Shown here piece by piece: positions 22,885-34,205 of a DNA stretch of 64,000 nucleotides (positions within the stretch are counted from its first letter, which is position 1; each line of letters opens with the position of its first letter). The position numbers were made by a program, and so were the translations under genes. The stretch is from Alopecurus myosuroides (taxonomy: Eukaryota; Streptophyta; Magnoliopsida; Poales; Poaceae): positions 178,766,726 through 178,830,725 of the forward strand of contig CM054062.1 in NCBI GenBank assembly GCA_028641055.1, in the 5' to 3' direction. The notes under the pieces were generated by a model. It ran no database searches. It had not been told where the DNA came from and saw nothing but the letters and a program-made list of their open reading frames with translations.

Positions 22885-25800
22885 TGTAACACCCGGGGTT
22901 TCCCAAATTAGTTTTGATTGTTTTCTTTTTTTTGCATGCATCATGCCATCGTGTCATCCGCATCATAACACTCACCACACATTTAAAATTTTGCCCATCT
23001 TATTTTTCATAACATCTAAGTTCACTTTCTGGCCTCAAAGCTATATTAAAATAGTGGCAAAACAATCTGTGAAAAATTAATAAAACAAACCCTGAAAAAA
23101 AAATCTTTTTGAGGGAGAGAGAGAGGGCGGCCCAGCCGGCCAGGCCCAACAGGCCCAGCCAGCCATCCCCCACCGCACCAGCCCCCAAACCCTAAATCTT
23201 TTTTTCCTCCCTCGCAAAAACCCCCCCGCCGTCTTCTAATTTTGCTCTCAGGTCCCTCCACTCCAACTGTCAGGAAAACACACGCACGCAACACCCAGGC
23301 CACCACGCACACCGCACGCACGAGAGAAAGGGGATCGATCGATCCCCTTCCTCCAGCGACACCGTCGCTCGATCCCTGCGCTCGTCGCCCTCCTCTCCTG
23401 GCCTCGATGGCCATCACCGAGACCGACCGCCCTCTTCCCCTCGTCCCTCCCTCCGGCCACCCTCCTCCCCATCGCCCTCTCCTCTCGCTCACCCCATCCT
23501 CCACCTCGCCCAAGTCCGACCACCCCAACCTCCCGTCGAGCGCCGCCAGGGGGGCGGCCGAGCTCCTTCCTCCCGCCGCTGGTTCCCCTCCTTCCTCCAT
23601 CCCCTCATCCTCCGCCTCGTTCTCCATCCCCAGCCGGCCTCCACCCCTAACCACACTTCCGGTAGCAGTGGTTGCACGTGAGCGGGAGGAGCCGCGCGTG
23701 TGTACAGCGGCACCCTTGCCGGTCTGGTCGCCGCCGGCACGCTAGGTGCCCTCATGCCCAAGACCTCCCCAACTCGCAGCGCCTCCCGCGGCCGATGCTC
23801 GCGCCGCCGCCAAGGAGAAGACCCGCGGCCGTCCTCCGTCCCACCGTGGCCGCCGCCCGCTGCCGGCCGCCTCCTCCACCTCGCCCTCTTCCGTTCCGGC
23901 CGCCGGCAGCCGGCGCCGCTGCGGCTCCCTGCCGTCCCCGCCTCCATGGTGCTGCCTCCACCTGGACGTGCTCGTGCACGACTCCCCGGTGGTACTTGTT
24001 GCGGTGGCGTGCTTTGTGTTGTTGACCAAGCCTCCATCGAGAGTGATTACCGAACGTCCCCGGCAAGATCCACTTCCGTTGATGTTTCTGCTCGTGTATG
24101 CGACCGCGTCCATGTTGGTGTCACGGTGCCGTCGTTCTTTGCCGCCTCCATTCGTGTTCGCGACCATGCCAAGTTTCTCGTTGTGGTGGATTCGCCAAGC
24201 CCGCCAAGATCGTCATCGATTCCCACATCTTTGGATCGCCAAGTACCGCCACGACGACGATGACCATGTGTTGTGACTACCTCTACTTCGGAACCTGAGA
24301 ACAACTACTTCCTCAACGACACGAGAACGTCTACTTCCACTACCCCTCGACATTGAAGGTTATGTTGCATTCGCCCACGACTACTACGACTACATCGACT
24401 CCTGACGTTGAACGACTACTTCGACGACGATGATCGTGTGGTTCGAGAACGACTACTTCCTCTACGGCGTGAACGACTACCTCCACGACGATGACCCTGG
24501 GACGACTACGTCCTCGATGTCGACTACGTCCTCTACTTCCTCCTCCTCTTCTACTTCCCCTACACCCCGAAGACACCGGCGCCGAACCCGAAGATCCTCT
24601 CCACACGTGCGAACCCAAAACCCCAACCCTATACCCATATGCCTATTTTTCTAAATACCATCTATTTTATACATGTCAAATCATTCATCTTGTTGCATTG
24701 CATATTGTGGGTGCGGGCAATAATAATGTCATCTAATAATTAAATATGGAATGAGTTGGGATAATTAAATATTGTCCCGGTTCCATTTAAATTGTGTATC
24801 TCATCTATATCCTTGTCACTCCATGTTAAACAAAATTTAATCTTGATGGGTAAATAAATAACGTGAACCTCCTAAATTAAATGATGGGCTTCCGGCTCAA
24901 TTTAAATTGATTTAATTGCATAAATCATAACTAAGTCATTCTAACTCCAAATTTGAAAAGTAAAATATGTTTTCCAATCAAAATTCTCTAAACTTTGCAA
25001 ATATCAACTTTGTTTTCTGTTTTGAATAATTTAAATTGCTGAAAACAACTATTTCTTAATTAATGCATTAAAATTGCTAATTTGATAACTTGCTCATTTT
25101 AATTCCGAATCCAACAAATAAAATATGTTTTCATACCGGAAAAATGCAGTTAATCTGTTCATGCCATCCATGTTCGTGTTTGCACCTTGCATGTTGCATT
25201 TGTAGTAGTGTTATGTATGTTCACCTAATAAATAAATATAGAATGTGTTGGGGTATTTAATTCAATTGTTGCCCTATTCCATTTAATATTGCTTAACTCA
25301 CTTATTTACTGTTTTCCATGCTAAACAACATTTAACTTGATGGTTAGCTAAACAACTTGAACCAATTCCTATCTCTCCGGACTCCGGTTCCGATTAAATT
25401 GCTTAAGTTGTTTCCTCTGTTGCATCTTGTCATGCCATGCATATAAAATAGGATCATGCTGGATCTTTTGCCGTAGAAGTAATTGTTGCATCCGGTGTTT
25501 GTTCGAGGTTCGTTGCTTCTTCCCGGATAGGACGTTGAGATGATGTGAGCAACGACAAGTTCTGCGGATGTACCTCTACTTGCTGGATTCCAGGCAAGTA
25601 TACTCACTTGCTGCCAAATGGCTGCCTTTCATCACTTGTTACCGATTCTTTCCGTTGTTCTTATTCTAGCCTTATGATTCGATGCTTGTGTCTCGATCCT
25701 ATCATATGTTACCTTGCAGCCATGATATAGCCTTCCTTCCACTTCCTATTAACTGTTGTTTGTTTACCCTGTTGGCCCTCGTGTCGTAGTTGCATGCTTA

Positions 25801-27177
25801 GTGTTGTTTGCGCTCAAGTCTTGTTGTCCGTCTTATCACCTGTTCTAGTTTGATAGTTGGGTTACAATTCAATCAACAATCTGTTAATGTTTTGGGTAAT
25901 AATAATTTGATGATAAGGCACCGGCAGGAGGCCCGGCGTGGTTTTGAAGCCTGCTAGTGTCGACCCTAATTAGGAAAAGGGTCTTGTCTACTGATCCATG
26001 ATGAGCGCACTAACCGCATGTGGGAAGCGAGTATGGGCGCCCCCCTCAATTTGATTCGATTCGCATCTCGTCCAAATCGCCTCATTTAGTTCGGGTTTTC
26101 CATTTGCCGCATGCATGATCTTTCGAACCCAGGCCAGGGTGGAACTTTTGTAGTCGGCATTTAGGGAGACACGTTCTTAGAGTGCTATGAGGGTCCCCTT
26201 TTCTTCGTGGGGCTTGATTAGCCGTGCGCTCAACTGCACGGGGTTCTTTGGGCTTGATGCGAAGAAGAGTTGGGTTGTGTTGAGTACCTCGCTTGGTGGG
26301 TTGATCCCCCGTCTGGCGGGTTATTCTTACGTGTACGGCCAAATTGGTGCATCCCTGCAGGGTAAATCTTCTCGAGAAGCCGTGTTTTCCGCGGTTATGG
26401 TTAACTTGGTGAAAGTACTGGCTAACAAGTACTCAGAACAACTTACACCTAACTAATGATACTTGACTAGTAATAGTCTTATTGACACAATAAGTTGAAC
26501 ATCATTAATCCAACAGTGTGAGTTATCCTTGGGTTGCTTCCTTAGTAGGGGGTGACATTGGATGGGTATTGTTTGGTGAGTAGTTGTAGTTGGTTACGAT
26601 ACGCTATCTTATCCCCCTCTTTTAGCCGGATGTTGTAGTGTGTTTCTGTAGTTGGTTAGTGCAGCCCGCTGCCGCTTATTTGCAATAATCCCTTCCTTTC
26701 GGTTGAACCCAAAGTATTTGTATCTTGTGATGACTGGCTACGCCGGTATCTTGTGAGTATGGTTTATCCACTTGCCAGTACTTAACCGTACTGACCCACG
26801 AATCCTTTTTCGTGGCTGCATATTCAACATTGCAGTCAACAGGTTTGAAGTCTAACGACGTTAGCTTGGGAATCCCTCCGGCTTGGCCTGGGCAGGGATT
26901 GGACGCTCTCGGTTATCTTCAGGACTCTTAGTCCAATTTGTATCTTGTCCGTAGACGGACGATATGTTGTTTCTTCCGCTGTTATTTGGATCTTTGTATT
27001 GTATCAGTTGTATCGTTGACTCGTTTGAGTCATCTTGTATATATCTTTTCTGTTGTCGTTGTGGATTATTCGTGAACTGTTGTAATGTTATCACAAGTGG
27101 CAACCTGGAATCGGTTATTATGTGGATTTTGGCGGGAATGCTGAAATCTGCATAGTGCCCGATCTCGGGGCGTCACA
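22885..27177 (+). repeat. 5' LTR of the short-internal element
   Basis: 4293 bp, TG...CA ends. It has a GC-rich, leader-like region at 23100-24300, repeated CGACTAC-type motifs at 24300-24560, and AT-rich sequence at 24640-25350. Compared with the other copy it has an extra stretch of about 23 bp near 23133 between CCCAGCC repeats, plus a few small indels. Confidence 0.95.
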
Positions 27178-27651
27178 AATGGTATCAGAGCCTTGGTTCT
27201 GATTCCCGATATTGTTTCGATACGAATGGTTATCGAAGCAACGGGTCCGCAAAGCCTGTAGGATAACCTCGCTAACGGTCGTTGTTTCTAGAGTGTCAAA
27301 AACTAATTCTGCTAAACTATTTTGGAAAACATCTCAATAGGATTCTTGTTTTTCTCCTTATCTCTATTCTATTCCCCTCCCATCTAATTTGTTTTGGAGT
27401 CTACTCTCGAACTCAATCTTTCAAAGTGCTAGGATTCTATGTGGGTGGACGTTTTCTGAGCCTTTAACCTAATAGGTTCGATCATCGGAAGATTCCTGAT
27501 GGAAGAACATCGTCGTCACTCCGAGCAAGAATCTCTTGTTAGTGGTGTCGAGAAGATTCACGTGGAGCACGAAGACTCGATAGTCCGGCTTCTTCCTCTC
27601 TCTTGGCTTTGGCGGATTGCGAGGGCGCAATCCCTTGTTAGTGGTGTCGTC
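27178..27651 (+). other. Short internal region of the LTR element
   Basis: It starts AATGGTATCAGAGCC (primer site) and has no coding domain. An ATG at 27499 opens a frame of about 50 codons that reads into the 3' LTR. CTTGTTAGTGGTGTCG occurs twice (near 27535 and 27634), the second copy directly against the 3' LTR, where a polypurine tract should be. Confidence 0.8.
27180..27192 (+). other. Primer-binding site (tRNA-Met type)
   Basis: TGGTATCAGAGCC two bases after the LTR end is complementary to the 3' end of initiator methionine tRNA. Confidence 0.9.
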
Positions 27652-30600
27652 TGTAACACCCGGGGTTTCCCAAATTAGTTTTGATTGTTTTCTTTTTTTT
27701 GCATGCATCATGCCATCGTGTCATCCGCATCATAACACTCACCACACATTAAAAAAATTTCCCATCTTATTTTTCATAACATCTAAGTTCACTTTCTGGC
27801 CTCAAAGCTATATTAAAATAGTGGCAAAACAATCTGTGAAAAATTAATAAAACAAACCCTGAAAAAAAAATCTTTTTGAGGGAGAGAGAGAGGGCGGCCC
27901 AGCCAGCCATCCCCCACCGCACCAGCCCCCCAAACCCTAAATCTTTTTTTCCTCCCTCGCAAAAACCCCCCCGTCGTCTTCTAATTTTTCTCTCAGGTCC
28001 CTCCACTCCAACTGCCAGGAAAACACACGCACGCAACACCCAGGCCACCACGCACACCGCACGCACGAGAGAAAGGGGATCGATCGATCCCCTTCCTCCA
28101 GCGACACCGTCGCTCGATCCCTGCGCTCGTCGCCCTCCTCTCCTGGCCTCGATGGCCATCACCGAGCCCGACCGCCCTCTTCCCCTCGTCCCTCTCTCCG
28201 GCCACCCTCCTCCCCATCGCCCTCTCCTCTCGCTCACCCCATCCTCCACCTCGCCCAAGTCCGACCACCCCCAACCTCCCGTCGAGCGCCGCCAGGGGGC
28301 GGTCGAGCTCCTTCCTCCCGCCGCCGGTTCCCCTCCTTCCTCCATCCCCTCATCCTCCGCCTCGTTCCCCATCCCCAGCCGGCCTCCACCCCTAACCACG
28401 CTTCCGGTAGCAGTGGCTGCACGTGAGTGGGAGGAGCCGCGCGGGTGTACAGCGGCACCCTTGCCGGTCTGGTCGCCGCCGGAACGCTAGGTGCCCTCAT
28501 GCCCAAGACCTCCCCAACTCGCAGCGCCTCCCGCGGCCGATGCTCGCGCCGCCGCCAAGGAGAAGGCCTGCGGCCGTCCTCCGTCCCACCGTGGCCGCCG
28601 CCTGCTGCCGGCCGCCTCCTCCACCTCGCCCTCTTCCGTTCCGGCCGCCGGCAGCCGGCTCCCTGCCGTCCCCGCCTCCATGGTGCTGCCTCCACCCGGA
28701 CGTGCTCGTGCACGACTCCCCGGTGGTACTTGTTGCGGTGGCGTGCTTTGTGTTGTTGACCAAGCCTCCATCGAGAGTGATTACCGAACGTCCCCGGCAA
28801 GATCCACTTCCGTTGATGTTTCTGCTCGTGTATGTGACCGCGTCCATGTTGGTGTCACGGTGCCGTCGTGCTTTGCCGCCTCCATTCGTGTTCGCGACCG
28901 TGCCAAGTTTCTCGTTGTGGTGGATTCGCCAAGCCCGCCAAGATCGTCATCGATTCCCACATCTTTGGATCGCCAAGTACCGCCACGACGACGATGACCA
29001 TGTGTTGTGACTACCTCTACTTCGGAACCTGAGAACAACTACTTCCTCGACGACACGAGAACGTCTACTTCCACTACCCCTCGACATTGAAGGTTATGTT
29101 GCATTCGCCCACGACTACTACGACTACATCGACTCCTGACGTTGAATGACTACTTCGACGACGATGATCGTGTGGTTCGAGAACGACTACTTCCTCTACG
29201 GCGTGAACGACTACCTCCACGACGATGACCCTGGGACGACTACGTCCTCGATGTCGACTACGTCCTCTACTTCCTCCTCTTCTTCTACTTCCCCTACACC
29301 CCGAAGACACCGGCGCCGAACCCGAAGATCCTCTCCACACGTGCGAACCCAAAACCCCAACCCTATACCCATATGCCTATTTTTCTAAATACCATCTATT
29401 TTATACATGTCAAATCATTCATCTTGTTGCATTGCATATTGTGGGTGCGGGCAATAATAATGTCATCTAATAATTAAATATGGAATGAGTTGGGATAATT
29501 AAATATTGTCCCGGTTCCATTTAAATTGTGTATCTCATCTATATCCTTGTCACTCCATGTTAAACAAAATTTAATCTTGATGGGTAAATAAATAACGTGA
29601 ACCTCCTAAATTAAATGATGGGCTTCCGGCTCAATTTAAATTGATTTAATTGCATAAATCATAACTAAGTCATTCTAACTCCAAATTTGAAAAGTAAAAT
29701 ATGTTTTCCAATCAAAATTCTCTAAACTTTGCAAATATCAACTTTGTTTTCTGTTTTGAATAATTTAAATTGCTGAAAACAACTATTTCTTAATTAATGC
29801 ATTAAAATTGCTAATTTGATAACTTGCTCATTTTAATTCCGAATCCAACAAATAAAATATGTTTTCATACCAGAAAAATGCAGTTAATCTGTTCATGCCA
29901 TCCATGTTCGTGTTTGCACCTTGCATGTTGCATTTGTAGTAGTGTTATGTATGTTCACCTAATAAATAAATATAGAATGTGTTGGGGTATTTAATTCAAT
30001 TGTTGCCCTATTCCATTTAATATTGCTTAACTCACCTATTTACTGTTTTCCATGCTAAACAACATTTAACTTGATGGTTAGCTAAACAACTTGAACCAAT
30101 TCCTATCTCTCCGGACTCCAGTTCCGATTAAATTGCTTAAGTTGTTTCCCCTGTTGCATCTTGCCATGCCATGCATATAAAATAGGATCATGCTGGATCT
30201 TTTGCCGTAGAAGTAATTGTTGCATCCGGTGTTTGTTCGAGGTTCGTTGCTTCTTCCCGGATAGGACGTTGAGATGATGTGAGCAACGACAAGTTCTGCG
30301 GATGTACCTCTACTTGCTGGATTCCAGGCAAGTATACTCACTTGCTGCCAAATGGCTGCCTTTCATCACTTGTTACCGATTCTTTCCGTTGTTCTTATTC
30401 TAGCCTTATGATTCGATGCTTGTGTCTCGATCCTATCATATGTTACCTTGCAGCCATGATATAGCCTTCCTTCCACTTCCTATTAACTGTTGTTTGTTTA
30501 CCCTGTTGGCCCTCGTGTCGTAGTTGCATGCTTAGTGTTGTTTGCGCTCAAGTCTTGTTGTCCGTCTTATCACCTGTTCTAGTTTGATAGTTGGGTTACA

Positions 30601-31911
30601 ATTCAATCAACAATCTGTTAATGTTTTGGGTAATAATAATTTGATGATAAGGCACCGGCAGGAGGCCCGGCGTGGTTTTGAAGCCTGCTAGTGTCGACCC
30701 TAATTAGGAAAAGGGTCTTGTCTACTGATCCATGATGAGCGCACTAACCGCATGTGGGAAGCGAGTATGGGCGCCCCCCTCAATTTGATTCGATTCGCAT
30801 CTCGTCCAAATCGCCTCATTTAGTTCGGGTTTTCCATTTGCCGCATGCATGATCTTGCGAACCCAGGCCAGGGTGGAACTTTTGTAGTCGGCATTTAGGG
30901 GGACACGTTCTTAGAGTGCTATGAGGGTCCCCTTTTCTTCGTGGGGCTTGATTATCCGTGCGCTCAACTGCACGGGGTTCTTTGGGCTTGATGCGAAGAA
31001 GAGTTGGGTTGTGTTGAGTACCTCGCTTGGTGGGTTGATCCCCCGTCTGGCGGGTTATTCTTACGTGTACGGCCAAATTGGTGCATCCCTGCAGGGTAAA
31101 TCTTCTCGAGAAGCCGTGTTTTCCGCGGTTATGGTTAACTTGGTGAAAGTACTGGCTAACAAGTACTCAGAACAACTTACACCTAACTAATGATACTTGA
31201 CTAGTAATAGTCTAATTGACACAATAAGTTGAACAACATTAATCCAACAGTGTGAGTTATCCTTGGGTTGCTTCCTTAGTAGGGGGTGACATTGGATGGG
31301 TATTGTTTGGTGAGTAGTTGTAGTTGGTTACGATACGCTATCTTATCCCCCTCTTTTAGCCGGATGTTGTAGTGTGTTTCTGTAGTTGGTTAGTGCAGCC
31401 CGCTGCCGCTTATTTGCAATAATCCCTTCCTTTCCGTTGAACCCAAAGTATTTGTATCTTGTGATGACTGGCTACGCCGGTATCTTGTGAGTATGGTTTA
31501 TCCACTTGCCAGTACTTAACCGTACTGACCCACGAATCCTTTTTCGTGGCTGCATATTCAACATTGCAGTCAACAGGTTTGAAGTCTGATGATGTTAGCT
31601 TGGGAATCCCTCCGGCTTGGCCTGGGAAGGGATTGGACGCTCTCGGTTATCTTCAGGACTCTTAGTCCAATTTGTATCTTGTCCATAGACGGACGATATG
31701 TTGTTTCTTCCGCTGTTATTTGGATCTTTGTATTGTATCAGTTGTATCGTTGACTCGTTTGAGTCATCTTGTATATATCTTTTCTGTTGTCGTTGTGGAT
31801 TATTCGTGAACTGTTGTAATGTTATCACAAGTGGCAACCTGGAATCGGTTATTATGTGGATTTTGGCGGGAATGCTGAAATCTGCATAGTGCCCGATCTC
31901 GGGGCGTCACA
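27652..31911 (+). repeat. 3' LTR of the short-internal element
   Basis: 4260 bp, near-identical to 22885-27177 by eye apart from small indels (a 23 bp loss near 27903 and a loss of about 11 bp near 28657) and scattered substitutions. Confidence 0.95.
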
Positions 31912-31916
31912 TCCAT

Positions 31917-32273
31917 GCTTTTCTTGTGAGGGAACTGAAACTTGACATTCCCTTTGGAGTCTATGATTGCACCTGTAGTACGAAGAAAAGGTCTACCCAA
32001 AATAATAGGACTAGGGGATTGATCCCCCATATCCATAATAATGAAATCAACGGGTACGAAAATCATGTGCAATTAAATCATAACATCTTTTACTTGTCCT
32101 ATAGCATGTTTAGTAGAGTTATAAGCAAGGAAAAATTCACTTGAGCACTTTTCTAAATTTTCTAGTTCTAGCAATTCATATAATTCTTTAGAGAGTACCG
32201 ATACACTAGAACCTAGATCTAACAAGAATGGTGAATTTATTTTCCAATTGAAACTAGCACCTTGGGGATCCAT
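31917..32273 (-). pseudogene. Athila-like element protease region, broken and interrupted
   Basis: This is a retropepsin-type domain downstream of gag. The active-site motif is 'LLDLGSSVSVLSKELYELL' (D-x-G form), and 'ILGRPFLRTTGAIIDSKG' is the conserved C-terminal block of plant Gypsy proteases. A one-base frameshift near 32262 separates it from gag, and a stop after 'GQVKDVMI' (about 32075) breaks it again. The last codons before the TCCAT site encode 'FPHKKSM'. The frame then resumes at 22884 on the other side of the inner element. Any pol would normally follow, but none does. Confidence 0.85.
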
Positions 32274-33859
32274 GCATCCCCAAGCTTAGGAGGTATCATG
32301 GCCTCATTCTTGTACCTAGCAATTTTTTCTTGCAAGACATGATTAGCAATATAAGATCCAAAGCCAGGTTGATTAACATTTATAGTGGGATCACTAGCAA
32401 ATTTTTGTAGAGTAGCAATAAGTTCTTGCAAGCTACTTTTTTCTAAATCAAGCAATGGATCCTTAATTTCAGTAAGCATCAGAATTTCCTCTACTTTACT
32501 CTCTAATTTACCTAGCATGCTTGATTCATGAGGACTAATTTCATCTTTGCTAGCAAGATAAGACATATATGGAAGTAAATATTCAGGGTACTTCACTATT
32601 TCATTCAAAGTTTTTTCTAAACTAGTAGGGACATGCTCACTTGTATTCTCAGCAATATGATAAATATTTTCAATAATAAGAGAAGCAATAGTAATAGAAT
32701 TCATTCCTACACTAGGTTGTGCTTGTGGCTTTCCTGCTGACATGCTTAATAGAGTTGCTTGATTATCAGCTAATTTTGACAATGCTTTATCTAAATTTGA
32801 AGATTGAAGTTGCAATCCTTTAATATCACTACTAATGGATGCAATAGACTTATTTAACTCATGTATCATAGCATTGTGACTAGCAACTTGTTCCATAAGC
32901 AATTTATTAGATTCAGAAATTTCACTAGAAGGCTTCCACTTATTTTCATTAGCACTAGGATATGGAACAAAAGGTTTATTTGGCACATAAGGAGGTTTAC
33001 TATATGAATTGTAAGCATTAACAAAACCATTTCTACCATAATTCCTAACAAAATTAACATCCACACTTTCAGAATTACTACCAACTAGCTCCTGCAAAGG
33101 CACATTCTCCATATTTTGTTTATTAATAAAGGCAAGAATAGTGTCCATTTTAGAAGACAAATCATTGGTTTCTTCAATTGAGTTTATTTTCTTAGTGGGA
33201 TTGGGTGCTCTTTCAGTATTCCATTGACTATAATTTTGCAATATGCTTTCTAATATGCTCTTAGCCTCACCTACAGTTTTACTCATAAAGGCACCTCTAG
33301 CAGCAGAATCAAGTATATTTCTAGACATGTAGTTTAGACCATTATAAAAAGAGTGTAGTATGGTCCATTCATTTACTCCATGTGATGGGCATATTCTAAG
33401 CATTAATTTAATTCTATCCCATGCCATGGCTACATGTTCATTATCATTTTGCCTAAATGAGAGGATATTATTCCTATTTTGCAAAATTTTAACGGGAGGA
33501 TAATATTTCTTAATGAAAGCTTCTTTTAAATCATCCCAAGACTTTATACTAGCTGTAGGTAGTGAAAGTAACCATTCTTTAGCCTTTCCTCTAAGTGAAA
33601 AAGGAAATAATTTCAGTTTTAAAACACTACTTTCCACATTTTTTAATTTTTGCATATCACATATTTCCATGAAATCATGAAGATGCATAGAGGCGTCCTC
33701 CATAGCACTACCACCAAATTGCTCTCTAGTAATTAAATTCAATAAACTAGGACTTACTTCATAGCTTTTAGCTTGTATTTCAGGTGTAGTAATTGGCCTA
33801 GCAATGAATTGGTCATTGGGTGTATTTGTGTAGTCAATTAATTTAGTTCTATCTCCCAT
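32237..33859 (-). CDS. Athila-like Gypsy gag (540 codons)
   Basis: Structural capsid protein of the Athila-like element. The first ATG after the LTR and primer site is at 33859. Residues about 60-200 form the Retrotrans_gag domain, with 'LKLFPFSLRGKAKEWL', 'IKSWDDLKEAFIKKYYPP' and 'ILSFRQNDNEHVAMAWDRIK'. They are followed by 'LDSAARGAFMSKTVGEAKS', a segment characteristic of Athila-type gag. The remainder is polar, with short repeats of serine, asparagine and glutamate and no clear zinc knuckle. The frame is open for 540 codons but ends at a frameshift near 32262, just before the protease. Open gag with a missing pol fits an element mobilised by another. Confidence 0.9.
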   Translation of the reverse strand: MGDRTKLIDYTNTPNDQFIARPITTPEIQAKSYEVSPSLLNLITREQFGGSAMEDASMHLHDFMEICDMQKLKNVESSVLKLKLFPFSLRGKAKEWLLSLPTASIKSWDDLKEAFIKKYYPPVKILQNRNNILSFRQNDNEHVAMAWDRIKLMLRICPSHGVNEWTILHSFYNGLNYMSRNILDSAARGAFMSKTVGEAKSILESILQNYSQWNTERAPNPTKKINSIEETNDLSSKMDTILAFINKQNMENVPLQELVGSNSESVDVNFVRNYGRNGFVNAYNSYSKPPYVPNKPFVPYPSANENKWKPSSEISESNKLLMEQVASHNAMIHELNKSIASISSDIKGLQLQSSNLDKALSKLADNQATLLSMSAGKPQAQPSVGMNSITIASLIIENIYHIAENTSEHVPTSLEKTLNEIVKYPEYLLPYMSYLASKDEISPHESSMLGKLESKVEEILMLTEIKDPLLDLEKSSLQELIATLQKFASDPTINVNQPGFGSYIANHVLQEKIARYKNEAMIPPKLGDAWIPKVLVSIGK

Positions 33860-34174
33860 TTTAACAGTTTTTATGTAGTTTTTAATTTTTTATGCAAAAC
33901 AAAAAAGTAAAGTAACTAGGCAAATTCGAAATACTAAAATAATCTAGATAACTAAATGCAAAACTAAAATGCAAACTAAAATAAAATATGCAAGACAAAA
34001 CAAAAACAAGAACAAAAAAAAACAAGACAAGAAACAAAACAATCTACTTGAAAAAAGGTGGATATAGAAAGGACGGTACTCACGTAGGTGCAACCTCCCC
34101 AAGCTTAGGTGTTTGCACACCTTGTTGGTGATGAAGACTTCTTGTGAGCTCCCTTGGATAACTCCTTCACCTAT

Positions 34175-34195
34175 GGCTCCCCGGCAACGGCGCCA
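34175..34195 (-). other. Primer-binding site of the Athila-like element (tRNA-Asp type)
   Basis: On the minus strand TGGCGCCGTTGCCGGGGA, ten bases downstream of the 5' LTR end, is the classic Athila/Tat primer site. Confidence 0.92.
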
Positions 34196-34205
34196 GAAAA
34201 ATGCT

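Larger units (their letters stand above)
22885..31911 (+). mobile_element. Non-autonomous LTR element with 4.3 kb LTRs and 474 bp interior (LARD-like)
   Basis: Two long LTRs (22885-27177 and 27652-31911) begin TGTAACACCC and end GGGGCGTCACA. They flank only 474 bp. A methionine-tRNA-type primer site (27180-27192) follows the first LTR, so the element reads on the + strand. The 5 bp duplication TCCAT is perfect. There is no gag or pol. The LTRs are nearly identical, so this is the youngest insertion of the nest. Its LTR 3' portion is related to the Gypsy LTR fragment at 1-770, suggesting that a Gypsy family of that type mobilised it. The expected polypurine tract before the second LTR is missing. 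Confidence 0.93.

Noticed and set aside
23242..24276. Long proline- and arginine-rich open frames on both strands of the long LTRs (and again at 27876-29010)
   Set aside because: They occur in several frames of very GC-rich LTR sequence, show no domain, and sit in both near-identical LTR copies, so openness there is not independent evidence.
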